Shown in pieces: positions 16,845 through 26,258 of a stretch of 64,000 nt of DNA. The translations under genes and the position numbers were made by a program. The notes under the pieces are model-generated. The model was not told the origin of the DNA and ran no database searches. It saw only the letters and a program-made list of their open reading frames with translations. The stretch comes from Paracoccus albicereus. GTDB lineage: Bacteria; Pseudomonadota; Alphaproteobacteria; Rhodobacterales; Rhodobacteraceae. How positions within the stretch are numbered: the first letter of the stretch is position 1; the number at the start of each line of letters is the position of its first letter. The DNA is taken from the NCBI RefSeq assembly GCF_024359525.1, contig NZ_JAKZEU010000003.1:124001-188000 (forward strand). The letters run 5' to 3'.

Positions 16845-18161
16845 TCAGAGCGCCTCGAAGGCCGCCTTCTGCCGGTCGGTCCAGCGCAGATGCAGACGCT
16901 GCCCGTTCTCGCGCGGTTCTTCCCGGCGCACGACGCCCGCCTGATGCAGCCATGCGCGTCTCCTTCCATCCGAAAATGGCAGGTCCACCACGTCATCGCG
17001 TCGCGGTTCGTCCAGGATCTCGGCCAGCCGCGCATCGACCGACGCGATCAGCGTCTCAACCCCCTCGCCGGTCAGCGCGCTGACCGCCTCGACATCCTCG
17101 TGGCGGGCATCCGCGCGGATCAGCGCATCATGAGCCTCGGGCGACAAGGCGTCGATCTTGTTCCAGACCTCGATCGTCGGCGTATCCTCGGCCACGCCCA
17201 ATCCTTCAAGGATTTCAGCGACATCCTCCGCCTGCTCCTCGGTCTCGGGATGGCTGATGTCGCGCACGTGCAAGATCAGGTCGGCCTCCAGAACCTCTTC
17301 CAGCGTGGCTCGAAAGGCCGCGACCAATTCGGTCGGCAGGTCGCTGATGAAGCCCACGGTGTCGGACAGGATGATCTGCCGTCCCTGATCCTTCCGTCCC
17401 GCTCCGGGCAGGCGGATAGCCCGCATCGTCGGATCGAGCGTCGCAAACAGCATGTCCTTGGCCTCGACCTCGGCGCCGGTCAGCCGGTTGAACAGCGTCG
17501 ATTTTCCGGCGTTCGTATAGCCCACCAGCGCGACGATCGGATAGGGCACCTTGGCCCGCGCGGCCCGGTGCAGCCCACGGGTGCGCACGACCTTCTCGAG
17601 CTGCCGGCGCAACCGCGTCATCTGCTCGTCAATCGCGCGCCGGTCCGCTTCGATCTGCGTCTCACCCGGTCCACCGACGAAGCCCAGGCCGCCGCGCTGC
17701 CGCTCAAGGTGCGTCCACGCGCGAACCAACCGCGTGCGCTGATAAGCCAGCGCAGCCAGTTCCACCTGCAGCACGCCTTCACGCGTGCGGGCGCGATCGG
17801 CAAAGATTTCAAGGATCAATCCGGTCCGATCCAGAAGCTTGACCGACCATTCCTTTTCAAGGTTGCGCTGCTGAACGGGACTGACCGGCCCGTCGATCAG
17901 CACCAGATCGACCTCTTCCTCGGCCAGTCGCACGCCGATCTCGGCCAGCTTGCCCTTGCCGAACAGCTTGCCCGGATGCGGCGCGCGCAGCTTGACGACC
18001 TCGGCGCCGGTGATCTCCAGCCCCGGCAGGGCATGAGCCAACGCCACCGCTTCGGCCAAAGCCAGATCGGGCTCGCGTCGCTGGCCGCGCGCGCCGCCGA
18101 TGTCAGGATGGATCACATGGGCGCGGGTCGGCCTTGCCTCGGTCGAGGTGGGTTCGGCCAA
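16845..18161 (-). CDS. hflX: GTPase HflX
   Basis: A 438-residue ribosome-associated GTPase that splits stalled or stress-inactivated 70S ribosomes. The G motifs are visible: P-loop GYTNAGKST, G3 DTVGF and G4 NKID, preceded by the glycine-rich HflX N-terminal domain (RQLEKVVRTRGLHRAAR). It starts with TTG at 18161, directly next to the hfq TGA, which implies coupled translation. The same hfq-hflX order occurs in many proteobacteria. The gene ends just before the 152-bp element. Confidence 0.94.
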   Translation of the reverse strand: MAEPTSTEARPTRAHVIHPDIGGARGQRREPDLALAEAVALAHALPGLEITGAEVVKLRAPHPGKLFGKGKLAEIGVRLAEEEVDLVLIDGPVSPVQQRNLEKEWSVKLLDRTGLILEIFADRARTREGVLQVELAALAYQRTRLVRAWTHLERQRGGLGFVGGPGETQIEADRRAIDEQMTRLRRQLEKVVRTRGLHRAARAKVPYPIVALVGYTNAGKSTLFNRLTGAEVEAKDMLFATLDPTMRAIRLPGAGRKDQGRQIILSDTVGFISDLPTELVAAFRATLEEVLEADLILHVRDISHPETEEQAEDVAEILEGLGVAEDTPTIEVWNKIDALSPEAHDALIRADARHEDVEAVSALTGEGVETLIASVDARLAEILDEPRRDDVVDLPFSDGRRRAWLHQAGVVRREEPRENGQRLHLRWTDRQKAAFEAL

Positions 18162-18395
18162 TCAGTCCTCGCCTTCGTACAGATTGATCGGCTGGCCCGG
18201 CATGATGGTCGAGATCGCGTGCTTGTAGACCAACTGAGATTGTCCGTCACGGCGCAGCAAGACGCAGAAGTTGTCGAACCACGTGATGACGCCCTGCAGC
18301 TTGACGCCGTTGATCAGGAAGATCGTGACCGGTACCTTGGCCTTGCGGACGTGATTGAGAAAGGCGTCCTGAAGGTTCTGCTTGTCACCAGCCAT
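18162..18395 (-). CDS. hfq: RNA chaperone Hfq
   Basis: A 77-residue Sm-like hexameric RNA chaperone that pairs small RNAs with mRNAs. The Sm1 motif ([18 protein letters not shown]) and Sm2 motif ([12 protein letters not shown]) are intact. The frame is open further upstream, but the ATG at 18395 behind ACGGGAACGA begins the conserved N-terminus ([14 protein letters not shown]). It has the short acidic C-terminus usual in alphaproteobacteria. In Rhodobacter relatives it follows trkA in the ntr block; here a CTERM gene sits between. Confidence 0.97.
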   Translation of the reverse strand: MAGDKQNLQDAFLNHVRKAKVPVTIFLINGVKLQGVITWFDNFCVLLRRDGQSQLVYKHAISTIMPGQPINLYEGED

Positions 18396-18656
18396 TGTCG
18401 TTCCCGTGTTGTTATCAGGCCTGTATGATTGAATATTTAGGTCACGGCAAACGTCCATGCAAGCGCCCCGCCGACCTGTGACCGGAATGCGACTCGGGGT
18501 TTGGATCGCGCGCGACCTGACCGAAAGAACAGGTAGTTCCGCAGACATAAACTTGTATTGAATGCGCTATTGACGGCTCTTGCGTTTATCGGCCGCCAAA
18601 TCTGCGTGTGGTGTAACCAGTTCTTTGAACCAGTTCTGTGTCGGAAAGTTTGTGAA

Positions 18657-19352
18657 ATGGGAATGAATATCAAGTTCGCGCTCGTCGGCGCGGTGATGGC
18701 GGTGGCGGGTTCGCTGGGTGCGGCACAGGCCGCGACGATCGATCTGGTCAACCAGGGCAGCACGGTCTGGGGTTCGAAGAACCTTTACCAGGATGGCGTG
18801 AAGATCACGAAAGGCGGCTCTTCGACGAACGTGCTCGCCGGCCTGTTCATGCTGAAGGACAAGGTCTCTGGCACCAAGTTCGAAACCTTCTGCATCGATG
18901 TCTACAATACCCTCGGCACCCCGCCGGGAAAATATGACACGACCCAGACGAGCTGGTTCTCGACCAAGGCGACCGAGGCGGTCCAGAAACTCTACAACAC
19001 CGCTTACGCGTCGGTCTCGACCGCCGTTCAAGCCGCCGGCTTCCAGCTGGCGCTGTGGGAAATCGTGACCGAGGATACCAGCAAGAACGGCTTCGACCTG
19101 TCCAAGGGCTTTTTCAGCGCCACGGCAAGTTCCGCCGTCATGAACCAAGCCAAGAGCTACCTGTCGGGTCTGACCGGCAAGCAGACCGGCAGCTACGACC
19201 TGACCTTCTTCAAGTCGACCAGCACGCCGAAAGGCCAGGACCTGCTGTCGGCGACGCCGTCGGCCGTTCCGGTTCCGGCCAGCGTTCTGCTGCTCGCCGG
19301 CGGCCTTGCAGGGCTGGGTGGGATTGCCCGCCGGAAGGCCAAGAAAGCCTGA
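18657..19352 (+). CDS. VPLPA-CTERM sorting domain protein, secreted
   Basis: A 231-residue exported protein. The signal peptide ends near AAQA-ATI. The C-terminal sorting signal VPVPASVLLLAGGLAGLGG is followed by RRKAKK, the PEP-CTERM/VPLPA pattern for exosortase-type processing and surface or matrix delivery. The body has no domain I recognise and only one or two Cys. ATGs at 18657 and 18663 are both possible. It is inserted in opposite orientation between trkH and hfq. No exosortase gene is present in the window. A related sorting tail occurs at 45503-45976. Confidence 0.85.
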   Translation: MGMNIKFALVGAVMAVAGSLGAAQAATIDLVNQGSTVWGSKNLYQDGVKITKGGSSTNVLAGLFMLKDKVSGTKFETFCIDVYNTLGTPPGKYDTTQTSWFSTKATEAVQKLYNTAYASVSTAVQAAGFQLALWEIVTEDTSKNGFDLSKGFFSATASSAVMNQAKSYLSGLTGKQTGSYDLTFFKSTSTPKGQDLLSATPSAVPVPASVLLLAGGLAGLGGIARRKAKKA

Positions 19353-19379
19353 GCGGCCTGCAACTTCGATGAACTGACG

Positions 19380-19410
19380 CGGGCACCCTGGCGGGTGCCC
19401 GTTCTCTTTT
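19380..19410 (+). terminator. Intrinsic terminator after the VPLPA-CTERM gene
   Basis: CGGGCACCC and GGGTGCCCG form a 9-bp perfect stem with loop TGGC, followed by TTCTCTTTT. It lies 27 bp past the stop and just short of the convergent trkH stop, so it may serve both genes. Confidence 0.87.
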
Positions 19411-19414
19411 GTGC

Positions 19415-21037
19415 TCAGCGTCGCCAGAATTCCGGCGTGAACAGCGCAAGGATCGCCAGCGTTTCCAGCCGCCCCACCACCATCGCACCCGCCAGGATCG
19501 ACTTGGTGAAGGTGGACAGGCCCGACCAGCCCTCCCACGGGGCAGAAGCGATCCCGGCCGTACCCTCGAACGAGGGTGTCAGGGGAATGGTCCCCGCCAG
19601 CGGTCCGGTATTGGTCAGCGCGGCGATGGACAGGATCGTCGCCGTCTCGATCTCGATCCGCTGGATCGAGACCAGCGCGATCACCGCCGCGATCGACATC
19701 GCGAACAGCATGAAGAAGATGAAGGCCAGATAGGCGCCCTCACGCCGGATGCGCCGCGCCATACGCCCACCGCCCGCGATGGATCGAGGATGGATGATCC
19801 GCTCCAGCTCGCGTTCACCGTTCCGCGCCAAGGCATAGACCCTGAGCAGCTTCACCCCGCCCGCAGTCGTCGCTACGCCGCCGCCGAAGATGGCAAGGCC
19901 TGCAAGGATCAGGCCCGGCGCAGTCAGACCGGACCAGTTGCGCGCGCCCTGCCATTCGACGCTGTTCCAGCCGGTGGTTGTCAAATAGCTGAGTCCGTTG
20001 AAAAGCCCGCCCCAAGCCGCCCCCGCTGCTCGGGCCAGCTCCGCGAGGATGCCTTCGCGGGCCTGCCGCGTCACCTCGATGTAGCTGATGAAGTGCCGCG
20101 CGAAGAGCACCAGCGCCACCAGTCCGACCACCGCCGCCGCCAGCCGCAGTTCGGGATCGTCACGCATGCGTTCCGTCGCCCGCAGCTCGCCACCGCCCGG
20201 CCAGAACCTGCGGGACAGGGCTGGCACCAGAAACAGAAACACCGCCATCTCACCCAAGACGCCAGAGCTTTCGCCGGACACCGACACGGGCGAGATCCCC
20301 GAGGTGGCCAGTGTGCCCATCGCCCGACACAGCGCCAGAAGCGAGCTGTCACCCAGCAGCAGCAACACCACCCACAGGGCCACCGTCAGCCCGACATAGA
20401 TCGGGGTGACCGCTTGAAACGCTCGGATGACGCGATTGACCGGATCGGCCAGTTCCGTGTGAAACTGCGGATGCGACATGTGGTTCGGGGTGACATACGG
20501 GTCCGCGGTTTCGGGCAGCCGCTCGAACCGCTCGTTCCGGCCGTAGGGCGACGTCAGGATCTCGAACCCGCCCACGCGCAGCGGCGCCATGATCGAGATG
20601 GCGGCCACTAGGATGAACAATCCACCCATCCATCCCACGGTGGCGCGCCACAGATGCAGCGGTGCGGGGATCAGGTCGGGCGCGTAAAGCGACGCCCCTG
20701 TCGTGGTGATCGACGACACCATTTCCCACCAGGCGTTGAACAGGCCGGTATCGGGAAGGCTTTCGGCGAATGGCACCGCCAGCATGACCGGCAGCAAAGC
20801 CATCGCGCCCACCAGCGTCAGCAGCAGCGAACGCGCTTGCGACTCGGTGGGACGGGAAGCGCTTGCCAGCGCAATCATTGCGTTGAGGATCAGGAACAGC
20901 GTGCCGGAATAGAAGAAATTGCGCGCGATCTCTTCCTCGTCGATGGCCGAGGCGTAGGCGGCAGGCAGCATCATTGCCAAGGCGCCGACCCCGATCAGGA
21001 TCACGAACAGCGGCAGACGGATGAGAATCCTGGTCAT
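19415..21037 (-). CDS. trkH: Trk potassium uptake protein, TrkH family
   Basis: A 540-residue inner-membrane K+ translocating subunit. It has the repeated pore-loop architecture; the STTGASLY, FNGLSYLTTTGWNS and TNTGPLAG segments are selectivity-filter regions, with about ten hydrophobic helices. It needs TrkA as its cytosolic gating subunit, encoded 7 bp upstream on the same strand. Its length fits the TrkH/TrkG family. Confidence 0.93.
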   Translation of the reverse strand: MTRILIRLPLFVILIGVGALAMMLPAAYASAIDEEEIARNFFYSGTLFLILNAMIALASASRPTESQARSLLLTLVGAMALLPVMLAVPFAESLPDTGLFNAWWEMVSSITTTGASLYAPDLIPAPLHLWRATVGWMGGLFILVAAISIMAPLRVGGFEILTSPYGRNERFERLPETADPYVTPNHMSHPQFHTELADPVNRVIRAFQAVTPIYVGLTVALWVVLLLLGDSSLLALCRAMGTLATSGISPVSVSGESSGVLGEMAVFLFLVPALSRRFWPGGGELRATERMRDDPELRLAAAVVGLVALVLFARHFISYIEVTRQAREGILAELARAAGAAWGGLFNGLSYLTTTGWNSVEWQGARNWSGLTAPGLILAGLAIFGGGVATTAGGVKLLRVYALARNGERELERIIHPRSIAGGGRMARRIRREGAYLAFIFFMLFAMSIAAVIALVSIQRIEIETATILSIAALTNTGPLAGTIPLTPSFEGTAGIASAPWEGWSGLSTFTKSILAGAMVVGRLETLAILALFTPEFWRR

Positions 21038-21044
21038 GGTCGCC

Positions 21045-22421
21045 TCAGAAGAAGTCGATCGAGACCTGCAGCAGCCTCTCGACTTCGGGCACGTCCTTGG
21101 CGAGGGCGAATATCAGCACGATGTCGCCCTCGTCGATACGCATCTGCGGCTGCGGCTTCAGCACATCCTGGCCCTTCTTGACCGCGCCGATCAGCACGCC
21201 TTCCGGGAAATCGATGTCGCGCACAGCACGGCCCGAGATCGGCGAGGTGGACAGAACCTGTGCCTCGATCACCTCTGCCTCGGCGTCGCCGATGGAATAG
21301 ATGTCGCGCACCCTGCCGTGGCGGATGTGGCGCAGGATGGTCGACACGGTCGTGGCGCGCGGGTTGATGTAGGCGTCGATGTCCAGCGCCCCCATCAGCG
21401 GGACCAGCGTCGGGTCGTTGATCAGCGTGATGACCATCCCCGCGCCCGCCTGTTTGGCACGGACCGAGGCGAGGATGTTGGTCTTGTCGTCGTCGGTGAT
21501 CGCCAGCACGGCATCGGCACGCGGCACCGCGGCCTCTTCCAGCAATTCGGCGGACAATCCGTCGCCGTTCAGGACAATGGTCCGTTCCAGCGAGTCGGCG
21601 GCCTGTTCTGCCCGTCCGCGGTCACGCTCGATGATCTTGGCGCGGATGCGGTCGGGCCTCGCCTCAAGCTCTCGGGCCACGGCAAGGCCCACATTGCCTG
21701 CCCCGATGATGACCACCCGTTCCTGCTTTTCGGCTGGCTTGCCGAACACCTCCAGCGTGCGCCCTGCATCGCTGGCACGGGTGAAGACATAGATCTGGTC
21801 GCCCGCGAAAAGCTGGTCACCGGCCTCGGGCGCGAACAGGCGCCCCTCGCGGCGCACGCCCGCGACGATGGCGCTGAGGCTGGAAAAGATTTCGTTCAGC
21901 TGGCGCAAGGGGGTGTTCAGCGCCGGACAATCGTCTTCCAGCAGGATGCCCAGCAGATGGATCTCGCCGTTCAGGAATGTCTCGGCATCGAAGGTCGAGG
22001 GCGCTGCCAGACGCTGCAGCGCAGCCTTTGCGACCTCGCGCTCGGGGCTGATGACAACGTCGATCGGCAGGTGATCGGTGCGGTAGAGGTCCGAATAGAT
22101 CGCGTCGAGATAGGCCGAAGATCGCAGCCGCGCGATCTTGCGCGGGATCTGGAACACCGAATGCGCGACCTGGCAGGTGACCATGTTCACCTCGTCCGAA
22201 TGGGTCGCGGCGATGATCAGGTCGGCGTCGCGCGCACCCGCCCGGTCCAGCACGTCGGGATGGCTCGCGAAACCGGTGATGCCTTGGACGTCCAGCGCCT
22301 CGGTCGCACGGCGGACTAGTTCGCCGCTGGTATCGATCACGGTGACGTCGTTCTGTTCGCCTGACAGGTGCCGCGCGATCTGCCAGCCGACCTGACCCGC
22401 GCCGCAGATGATGATCTTCAT
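21045..22421 (-). CDS. trkA: Trk system potassium transporter subunit TrkA
   Basis: A 458-residue cytosolic NAD(H)-binding regulator of the Trk K+ channel, with two tandem RCK units. The first Rossmann motif is IICGAGQVGWQIARHL at the N-terminus and the second VIIGAGNVGLAVARELE near residue 235; each is followed by a TrkA-C domain. It lies directly downstream of ntrX and just before trkH on the minus strand, as in other alphaproteobacteria. Confidence 0.95.
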   Translation of the reverse strand: MKIIICGAGQVGWQIARHLSGEQNDVTVIDTSGELVRRATEALDVQGITGFASHPDVLDRAGARDADLIIAATHSDEVNMVTCQVAHSVFQIPRKIARLRSSAYLDAIYSDLYRTDHLPIDVVISPEREVAKAALQRLAAPSTFDAETFLNGEIHLLGILLEDDCPALNTPLRQLNEIFSSLSAIVAGVRREGRLFAPEAGDQLFAGDQIYVFTRASDAGRTLEVFGKPAEKQERVVIIGAGNVGLAVARELEARPDRIRAKIIERDRGRAEQAADSLERTIVLNGDGLSAELLEEAAVPRADAVLAITDDDKTNILASVRAKQAGAGMVITLINDPTLVPLMGALDIDAYINPRATTVSTILRHIRHGRVRDIYSIGDAEAEVIEAQVLSTSPISGRAVRDIDFPEGVLIGAVKKGQDVLKPQPQMRIDEGDIVLIFALAKDVPEVERLLQVSIDFF

Positions 22422-22497
22422 GCGAATCCCCGATCGCGACCGTCTGCACGAGGATTAGGCGAGCGGCGGCCCAAGGGCAACGCTGGCACCCGCGGTG

Positions 22498-23886
22498 TCA
22501 CTTGCCCATCATCTCTTCCTCGATCCGGACGCCACCGACGACGCCCAGCGATTTCAGCTTGCGGTGCAAGGCACTGCGCTCCATCCCCACGAACTGCGCG
22601 GTGCGGCTGATGTTGCCGTCGAAGCGCCCGATCTGGGCCAGCAGATATTCGCGCTCGAACATCTCGCGCGCCTCGCGCAGCGCCATCGCCGTCACCTGCG
22701 GACCAAGGCTCAGCGGCTCGCCGTCGGCGTTCGACCGGCCCTGCGGCTCAAGCTCGGTGGGCATGATCGGCCCGGTTCCTTCAGCGAGGATCAGCACCCG
22801 CTCGATCATGTTGCGGAGTTGGCGGATGTTGCCCGGCCAGCGCATCGCCTGCAGGGCAGCGATCGTCTCGTCGGGCAGCTCGCGCTGGAACAGCCCCTGA
22901 TCGGCATGGCAGCGTTCGATGAAATGCTGCGCCAGCAGCGGAATGTCGTCGCGCCGCTCGGCCAAGGCCGGGACAGGCACGGGAACCACGTTCAGCCGAT
23001 CATACAATTCCTGCCGGAAACGACCCGCCGCGATTTCCATCGCCAGGTCGCGATTGGTGGACGAGATGACGCGCAGATCCACCCGCACCTTGTCTGTCCC
23101 TCCCGCGCGGCTGAATTGTTGTTCGGTCAGCACACGCAGGATCTTGGGCTGGGTGCCCACGGGCATGTCGGCGACCTCATCGAAGTAGATCACCCCGCCG
23201 TGGGCTTGCTCAAGCAGTCCCGGCTCGACCCCACGTTCGGGGGTCTCGCGTCCGAACAGCACCTCTTCCATGCGCTCCGGCTCGATCGTTGCGCAGGAAA
23301 CGGTGATGAACGGTGCGCCGCTCCGCGGGCTATGCGTATGGATGTAGCGCGCGGCCATTTCCTTGCCCGCGCCAGGCTCACCGGTCAGCATCACCCGCCC
23401 GTTCGATTTCGCCACCTTGTCGAGATTGTCGCGCAAGCGCTTGAAGGCCGGCGACTGGCCCAGCATCTCGGCGGAACCACCATTGCCGCGCCGCAGGCTG
23501 GAATTCTCGCGGCGCAGACGGCTGGTTTCCATCGCCCGGTTCACCACCACCATCAACTGGTCGATATTGAACGGCTTTTCGATGAAATCGTAGGCGCCTT
23601 GCTTGATCGCGGCGACCGCGATCTCGATGTTGCCGTGCCCCGAGATGATGATCACCGGAACGTCGGGATTGTTACGCTTCACGTGCTTGAGGATATCGAT
23701 CCCGTCCATCCGGCTGTCCTTGAGCCAGATGTCCAGCACCAGAAGCGAAGGCTCCGCTGCGTTCAATTCGTTCAGCGCGTCATCCGACGTGCCCGCGACG
23801 CGGGTCGTGAAACCTTCGTCCTTCAGAATGTCCGCGATCAGTTCGCGAATGTCGCGTTCGTCGTCGACGATCAGAATATCGCTCAT
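22498..23886 (-). CDS. ntrX: Nitrogen assimilation response regulator NtrX, lacking GAFTGA
   Basis: A 462-residue response regulator. The receiver domain has acidic residues D8/D9 and phospho-acceptor D52. The AAA+ domain carries the P-loop GEPGAGKEM, and the C-terminal Fis-type helix-turn-helix contains GNISRTAQFVGMERSALHR. The loop where sigma-54 activators carry GAFTGA reads LFGRETPERGVEPGLLEQA instead, so classical sigma-54 contact is not expected. It overlaps ntrY by 4 bp (ATGA), which fixes the partnership. It controls nitrogen, redox or envelope genes depending on species. Confidence 0.95.
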   Translation of the reverse strand: MSDILIVDDERDIRELIADILKDEGFTTRVAGTSDDALNELNAAEPSLLVLDIWLKDSRMDGIDILKHVKRNNPDVPVIIISGHGNIEIAVAAIKQGAYDFIEKPFNIDQLMVVVNRAMETSRLRRENSSLRRGNGGSAEMLGQSPAFKRLRDNLDKVAKSNGRVMLTGEPGAGKEMAARYIHTHSPRSGAPFITVSCATIEPERMEEVLFGRETPERGVEPGLLEQAHGGVIYFDEVADMPVGTQPKILRVLTEQQFSRAGGTDKVRVDLRVISSTNRDLAMEIAAGRFRQELYDRLNVVPVPVPALAERRDDIPLLAQHFIERCHADQGLFQRELPDETIAALQAMRWPGNIRQLRNMIERVLILAEGTGPIMPTELEPQGRSNADGEPLSLGPQVTAMALREAREMFEREYLLAQIGRFDGNISRTAQFVGMERSALHRKLKSLGVVGGVRIEEEMMGK

Positions 23887-26183
23887 GTCGTCCCTGCCTG
23901 TTCCCTGCCGGTTTTTCCGTTATGGCCGCCTTCGCGACCGGCTTTTGCCCTGCTGCGCGCGCTCAACCTGACAGGATTGCGCTCGCGCGGCAGGCGAATG
24001 ATCGCGGTCGCGCCCTGGTGCCCCTCGGCATCGGTCAGCGTCAGGCTGCCGCCATGTTCCTCAATGATCTTCTTGACGATGGGCAGGCCCAGCCCGGTGC
24101 CCTGCGATTTCATCGTGATATAGGGTTCGAACAGCCGCGAACGGTCCGAGGGTAGCCCGATCCCGTTGTCGGTCACGGTGATCGACACCATGTCGGACGA
24201 CGCCTCCATCGTGACCCGGACCTGCGGCGTCCAGTCATCCCCTGGACTTGCGTCCGCCCGCTCGTCGATCGCCTCGCCCGCATTCTTCAGAAGATTGGTG
24301 AAGGCCTGACCCAGCATGCCTGCATCGCAGTCGACGATCACCGGCTGATCAGGGATCTTTGCCACGATTGCACCCTTGAGGGCATCTTGCTGGATCAGCA
24401 CCGCGTCGCGCAGCAGGCGCGCAAGATCGGTCTCGGCGCGGTCGGGCTCGGGCATCCGTGCGAAGCGGCTGAACTCGTCCACGATCCGGCGCAGATCGGC
24501 CGTCTGGCGCGTGATGACATCGACATACTGGTCCAGGCTTGCGCGATCCTCATCGTTCGCAAGTGGGGTGAACTTGCGGCGCAGTCGCTCTGCCGACAGC
24601 TGGATCGGGGTCAGCGGGTTCTTGATTTCATGCGCAACGCGGCGGGCAACGTCGCCCCACGCGGCCATCCGCTGCGCGGACACGAGTTCCGTCACATCGT
24701 CGAACGCGACCACGTAACCTTCCAGCGCGCCCTCGGCCCCGCGCCGGACGGCCATCCGCACGAGCAGGCTTTCCACCCTTCCCTCGCGATTCAGACGCAC
24801 CTCATCCTGCACCGCCTCGGCGACCGAAGCCGACAGCCTTTCGAAAAGCGGTGCGAATTCCGGTACGGCCTCGGACAAAAGCGAGTCGATGTCGCGCGCC
24901 GCATCGAGGTCGAGGATGCGCATCGCCGATTTGTTCAGAAAATCGATCTCGCCCGCTGCGTCCAGACCGATCACCCCCGAGGTGACCGATGACAGGACGT
25001 TGTCGAAAAGCCGACGTTGTTCGTCCGCCGCCCGGTAGCTGTCGACTAGCTGCTCGCGCTGCGCCTTCAGCTGGCGCGTCATGCGGTTAAAGGATTCACC
25101 TAGGGTCTGGATTTCGTCGCCGGTCTCGGCCGAGGGGATCTGGAGGTCCAGGTCTCCGCGCCCAACCTGCTCGCTCGCGATTGCCAGCTGCCCGATCGGC
25201 CGCGACAGGCGTGACGCGAACCAGAAGCCCAGCCAGATCGCAGCGGCGACGAGGAACAGCGCGAAGCCCAGATAGACCAGAGAGAATTCGAAAAGAACCT
25301 GACCCCGTGTCTGCTCCAGTTCGCGATAATCACCCACCGTGGCGCGGGTGTCATCGAGCAGGCTCAGCAGCTTTCCGTCCACGTCGCGCGTGACGTAAAG
25401 GTAGCGGTCAGCCAGGGGCGGCAGTGCGACCAGCGCTCGGAATTCGTTGTTCTGCCAATCCTCGATCAAGGTCAGACCATCGGCCTGGGCCCGGTCAAGT
25501 TCGGCCGAGCTGGGCTGCTCGAACCAGAACAGATAGCTGCGCTCACCGCGCGCGCGGATCTCTCCCGAACCATCGATGACATAGGCTTCGCGCAGCCCTC
25601 GCTGGATCAGCCCCTGCCCCTGCGACAGCAAGACGCGAAGCTCACCGTCCTCGATCAGCGGGTTTTCGCGTCCCGCCTGCGTCAGCACGCCTGCAAGCAG
25701 ACGCGCATCCTCGGTCAGGTCGCTCCGATGTTCTTCGTGATAGGCCTCGGCTGCGGCCTGCGATGTCGTGACGACCTGCCGCACCCGGTCAGAAAACCAG
25801 CCTTCAAGCCCGATATTGACCAGAAGTCCCGCGAACAGCGCGACAAGCACCGTCGGGACCAGGGCGACCAACGCGAAGATGCCGACAAGCCGCATGTGCA
25901 GACGCGATCCTGCGGCGGATGCGCGACGTGCCGCGACCAAGCGCGCCAGACGCGCCAGCACGACCCCAAGTAGCAGGATGAGGTAGGCGAGATCCAGAAG
26001 CAGGACCATGCGCAGCGACCGGCTCGCCGCCTCGCCACTGAATGGTCCCAACACCATCAGCGTCGCGATCGCCAGTGCTGCGCCGGCCGCCACGACGCCG
26101 ATGACCGCACCGCCCTGCAATTGACGTCGCCGACGCAGCCGCGCCAGCCTGTCGAAAGTGTGGTCCGCCAAACTGCCCGTCAT
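23883..26183 (-). CDS. ntrY: Sensor histidine kinase NtrY
   Basis: A 766-residue membrane histidine kinase: N-terminal transmembrane helices, a periplasmic region, HAMP (ASRLSRPIGQLAIASEQVG), a PAS domain, HisKA with phospho-acceptor His in RRVAHEIKNPLTPIQLS (about H518) and HATPase_c with the N, G1 and G2 boxes (NLLKNAGEAI, TDNGIGLP, GTGLGLPIVK). The frame extends to a TTG at 26246, but the ATG at 26183 has a GAGGCG site and starts nearer the family N-terminus. It phosphorylates NtrX, encoded with a 4-bp overlap. Confidence 0.93.
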   Translation of the reverse strand: MTGSLADHTFDRLARLRRRRQLQGGAVIGVVAAGAALAIATLMVLGPFSGEAASRSLRMVLLLDLAYLILLLGVVLARLARLVAARRASAAGSRLHMRLVGIFALVALVPTVLVALFAGLLVNIGLEGWFSDRVRQVVTTSQAAAEAYHEEHRSDLTEDARLLAGVLTQAGRENPLIEDGELRVLLSQGQGLIQRGLREAYVIDGSGEIRARGERSYLFWFEQPSSAELDRAQADGLTLIEDWQNNEFRALVALPPLADRYLYVTRDVDGKLLSLLDDTRATVGDYRELEQTRGQVLFEFSLVYLGFALFLVAAAIWLGFWFASRLSRPIGQLAIASEQVGRGDLDLQIPSAETGDEIQTLGESFNRMTRQLKAQREQLVDSYRAADEQRRLFDNVLSSVTSGVIGLDAAGEIDFLNKSAMRILDLDAARDIDSLLSEAVPEFAPLFERLSASVAEAVQDEVRLNREGRVESLLVRMAVRRGAEGALEGYVVAFDDVTELVSAQRMAAWGDVARRVAHEIKNPLTPIQLSAERLRRKFTPLANDEDRASLDQYVDVITRQTADLRRIVDEFSRFARMPEPDRAETDLARLLRDAVLIQQDALKGAIVAKIPDQPVIVDCDAGMLGQAFTNLLKNAGEAIDERADASPGDDWTPQVRVTMEASSDMVSITVTDNGIGLPSDRSRLFEPYITMKSQGTGLGLPIVKKIIEEHGGSLTLTDAEGHQGATAIIRLPRERNPVRLSARSRAKAGREGGHNGKTGREQAGTT

Positions 26184-26258
26184 CGCCTCGCCACCCGCCG
26201 TCTCCGCGGCGTTCGTTGTTGCAGCGGCGTGACTTCGACGCTGCAATCTGTGGCGATT

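Noticed and set aside
16689..18428. 579-codon open frame on the plus strand
   Set aside because: Antisense to hflX and hfq, and it starts inside the repeat element.
22495..24123. 542-codon open frame on the plus strand
   Set aside because: Antisense to ntrX and the end of ntrY.
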